A stretch of 60,000 nucleotides of DNA from Polytrichum commune. Taxonomy: Eukaryota; Streptophyta; Polytrichopsida; Polytrichales; Polytrichaceae. Shown in pieces: positions 57,621-60,000 of this stretch. How positions within the stretch are numbered: position 1 is the stretch's first letter; every line of letters begins with the position of its first letter. The notes beneath the pieces are model-generated. The model worked only from the letters and a program-made list of their open reading frames with translations, did not search any database and was not told the origin of the DNA. Location of the stretch: positions 374,501 through 434,500 of the forward strand of contig OX485805.1 of the NCBI GenBank assembly GCA_950295325.1, given 5' to 3'. The position numbers and the translations under genes were made by a program.

Positions 57621-60000
57621 CCACCCAAAAATTGCCTTAGCTGATAGATTAGCTCCTCAATTTCCAATATCGCCAAAATGTGGTGAATGAGAGTGTCTAT
57701 CACTTCCTCTCTTCACCACCAACAAGTAATCACAATAATTGCACTTAACACACAATCTTGTGCTACAAATGTCGCTATTTTTTCAAGATCGGTGTGCATA
57801 GAGAATTCAACATTAAAATGAATTGTGTTTTGGAACCCATGCCATTTATGCACTTCCATGAATTCATGGTAAATGGTCTCAAAATTTGTTGGCGGGATTA
57901 CAATTTTGTGCCTACATTTGTGAGATAACTCTCCAATTCAATGGGTTATGCAATTTCTCGTTTGAATTGAGCTATAGCAATTTTTGTGGGGGATTCATGG
58001 TGTATGCCTTTTGAGTGAACCTCAAGCTACTAACGCATCCCATGATCCATAGCCTTCATATGAGGTTGCCTCTATTTCTAACATGTGTAATTCTAGTTTA
58101 GTGGTATGAAGAGCGACCCTTGGTTCATTGAAGGTGGGAGATTATTTAGCATTTAATCTTGGTCTCTACACTATCGGGTTGAAAACCTTCCTTGGTCTAC
58201 TATTTTTTTTGTTAAGCATGTTCAATTGTCCTTTGCATACAGTCAGACTATACATTGGCCCACCTTATTGGAGAACGCACGAGTTCAAGAATGGTTGCAT
58301 GCAACCAAAACCAACCATTTACCCTTTGAAAACCTCCACAAAGATGTGCTCAACTTTGATTTTTCAAGTTTTGAGTGCATTGGATCCATCTTCCAAAACC
58401 CCACATTGTCCCATAATTTTGCAGTGTTTGCATTTTTTTTGCACCACCCACCCCCCCCCCCCCTTGTTTGACAGATAAATATTACACTTAGTGGTCACTA
58501 TTGGCTCTTTATGGATTTATAGGTATAATGCAATCATTATCTACTTGATTATTTTGTCAAAATAGATTGGGTTCCCATGTCCCAACACCATCATAACTAA
58601 ACACATTTATATGTCAAACCTTTGAGGCATAAAATGGGCCTCGTGAGCCTTCTAACCCATGAAACTCGGTGTTGGAACCAAGCCTTCCATACACTATGTG
58701 AATATACTTGTCACATGATATTTTGCAAGGTTAGTACAAAATCGTTTGATGAGCAAAGTTGCACTTCTTGACACTCATGCAATATGTCCATTGTTTTGAT
58801 TGAAAATTTCTTATCACCTATTCAAAAATTGGGTACTCATGTATACACAACTAATATAAATTTAGTGAAAAATATGGGGTTATGTGTTAATTATAGGTTT
58901 TACTAATCATACAAGAAACAAACTTGTTGAAAGTTAAGGGCTTCGCAATGTCAGATGCTAAGCCTTAGAGACCCAAGAGGCCCATTGTTGGTTTGAAGGC
59001 ATCATACAAAGTTAATCACGGTTTCTTTTTATTTTAGCTAGAAATGTTAAAAGTGATCCAACCTTAGATGAATCCATCTATCAATTGAATTCTTTTAGTT
59101 GAAATATACATATGTGCAAATGAAAACATTGAGGAATTTGGGCTTGCTAGGACATGACCTAGGTTCAAATAACTACCCAAAACCTACCCCATATGGTTTT
59201 AGGGTTGATCCAGCCCAACCCAATCACACTAGACTAATCCAGGGGTTAAGTATCCCAAGGGAAAAAAATGTATGAGCTATAAGGGGTCCCCCACGTTTTC
59301 ACCAAGTCATCCTACTTGTGTGGCACATATATCCTTGGCTCATTGTTGTTACAAATGAACATATTTTCACTTCCTCTTTATAGTAGGTTGTGTTCAGTGT
59401 ATTTTCGATCTCATGAATCTCATAAAATTTGACTTCCATGTTGGTTGGGGGCTTGCCAGAACCAGAGTAGACATACCTATGTCCGTTTAACGTAAGCATT
59501 TTGGAATAAGTGTAGTACATGTGTGATACTAGGGTGATTTTTCACAGGTTTGGAATTTGATATTTAACACAAAAATTAAAAGAATTAAAATCCATGTTTA
59601 ACAAAAATAAATCACAATTTATTTCCAACTTTTAAAATTATCGTGGAGTTTCAAAGGTAAGAATCGCTCCAAACCTATATGCATAACATAGGTCGACCTA
59701 TTTTGGATAATTGGGAGATGAAAACTTGAATACAATAAATGCCCTTTTCAAGGAACCCAAATCCTTGGCCTTTTAACTATTTTTTTCATCGCGCCGAATG
59801 TGAGGGCAACATGTGTGACTCTTCACGACTTTTTCCATCAGGTTAGAAATTGGCAACTACACTGTATCCAACTTCACTGTTTTAGGGGACTCTATGTATC
59901 AAGATTGGGGGTTCTCGGAAATGGGGTTGTCTACTTACTGTATTGGGTAGGCCTTGGACCACGGTACATCCCAGTGTCTTTCGAAAGTTAAGAGAACTTT
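57621..60000. other. intergenic, nothing recognised
   Basis: This is 2.4 kb of AT-rich sequence to the window end. Two overlapping plus-strand frames at about 58128-58478 (116 and 81 codons) end in a poly(C) run and have no recognisable domain. No transposon ends are seen. Confidence 0.35.
58451..58463. repeat. poly(C) tract
   Basis: Thirteen consecutive C. Confidence 0.8.

Overview
The window looks like nuclear DNA from a vascular plant with a large, transposon-rich genome. The evidence is plant-type Ty3/gypsy LTR elements, PIF/Harbinger elements with a Myb/NAM-like ORF1, a hAT remnant, a tRNA-derived SINE, several MITE families, and only one convincing host gene with GT-AG introns. Nothing in the sequence identifies the species. 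There is no bacterial, organellar or CRISPR-like content.

Left part (1-12 kb). A TA-flanked MITE family has two copies near the left edge (the first cut by the window start), a third at 8.3 kb and a fourth at 26.7 kb. The one host gene I can assemble is on the minus strand at 2844-5914. Its five coding exons join in phase and encode about 411 residues, with an N-terminal ubiquitin-interacting motif and a C-terminal C3HC4 RING, so it is a probable E3 ubiquitin ligase. Just upstream are a GC-rich Tourist-like MITE (6805-7236) and a long inverted repeat (7616-7860). A decayed hAT transposase lies at about 10.6-11.4 kb.

Middle part (12-39 kb). A 548-bp Tourist-like MITE at 14.6-15.1 kb has 37-bp perfect terminal repeats. 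A 4.4-kb PIF/Harbinger-like element (21257-25632, TTA target duplication) carries an intact ORF1 but no transposase; instead it holds two unrelated tandem arrays (60-bp units and 73/108-bp units). A SINE with 16-bp target duplications lies at 35.2 kb, and a decayed coding region of unknown family at 36.3-38.4 kb. A solo LTR occupies 30503-32228.

Right part (39-60 kb). A single LTR-retrotransposon family dominates. At 39475-42629 a solo LTR in one orientation is interrupted, a few bases from its end, by a second solo LTR in the opposite orientation; both 5-bp target duplications can be read. At 46078-57615 there is a complete minus-strand Ty3/gypsy element: two 2164-bp LTRs that look identical by eye, a GATGC target duplication, and one uninterrupted 2079-codon gag-pol frame with protease, reverse transcriptase, RNase H and integrase motifs. 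It looks recently inserted and may still be able to move.

Taken together, the window records many generations of transposition into the same stretch: old degraded pieces, solo LTRs left by recombination, and one fresh full-length copy. The rest is AT-rich intergenic DNA with simple repeats and unusually many long poly(G)/poly(C) runs.
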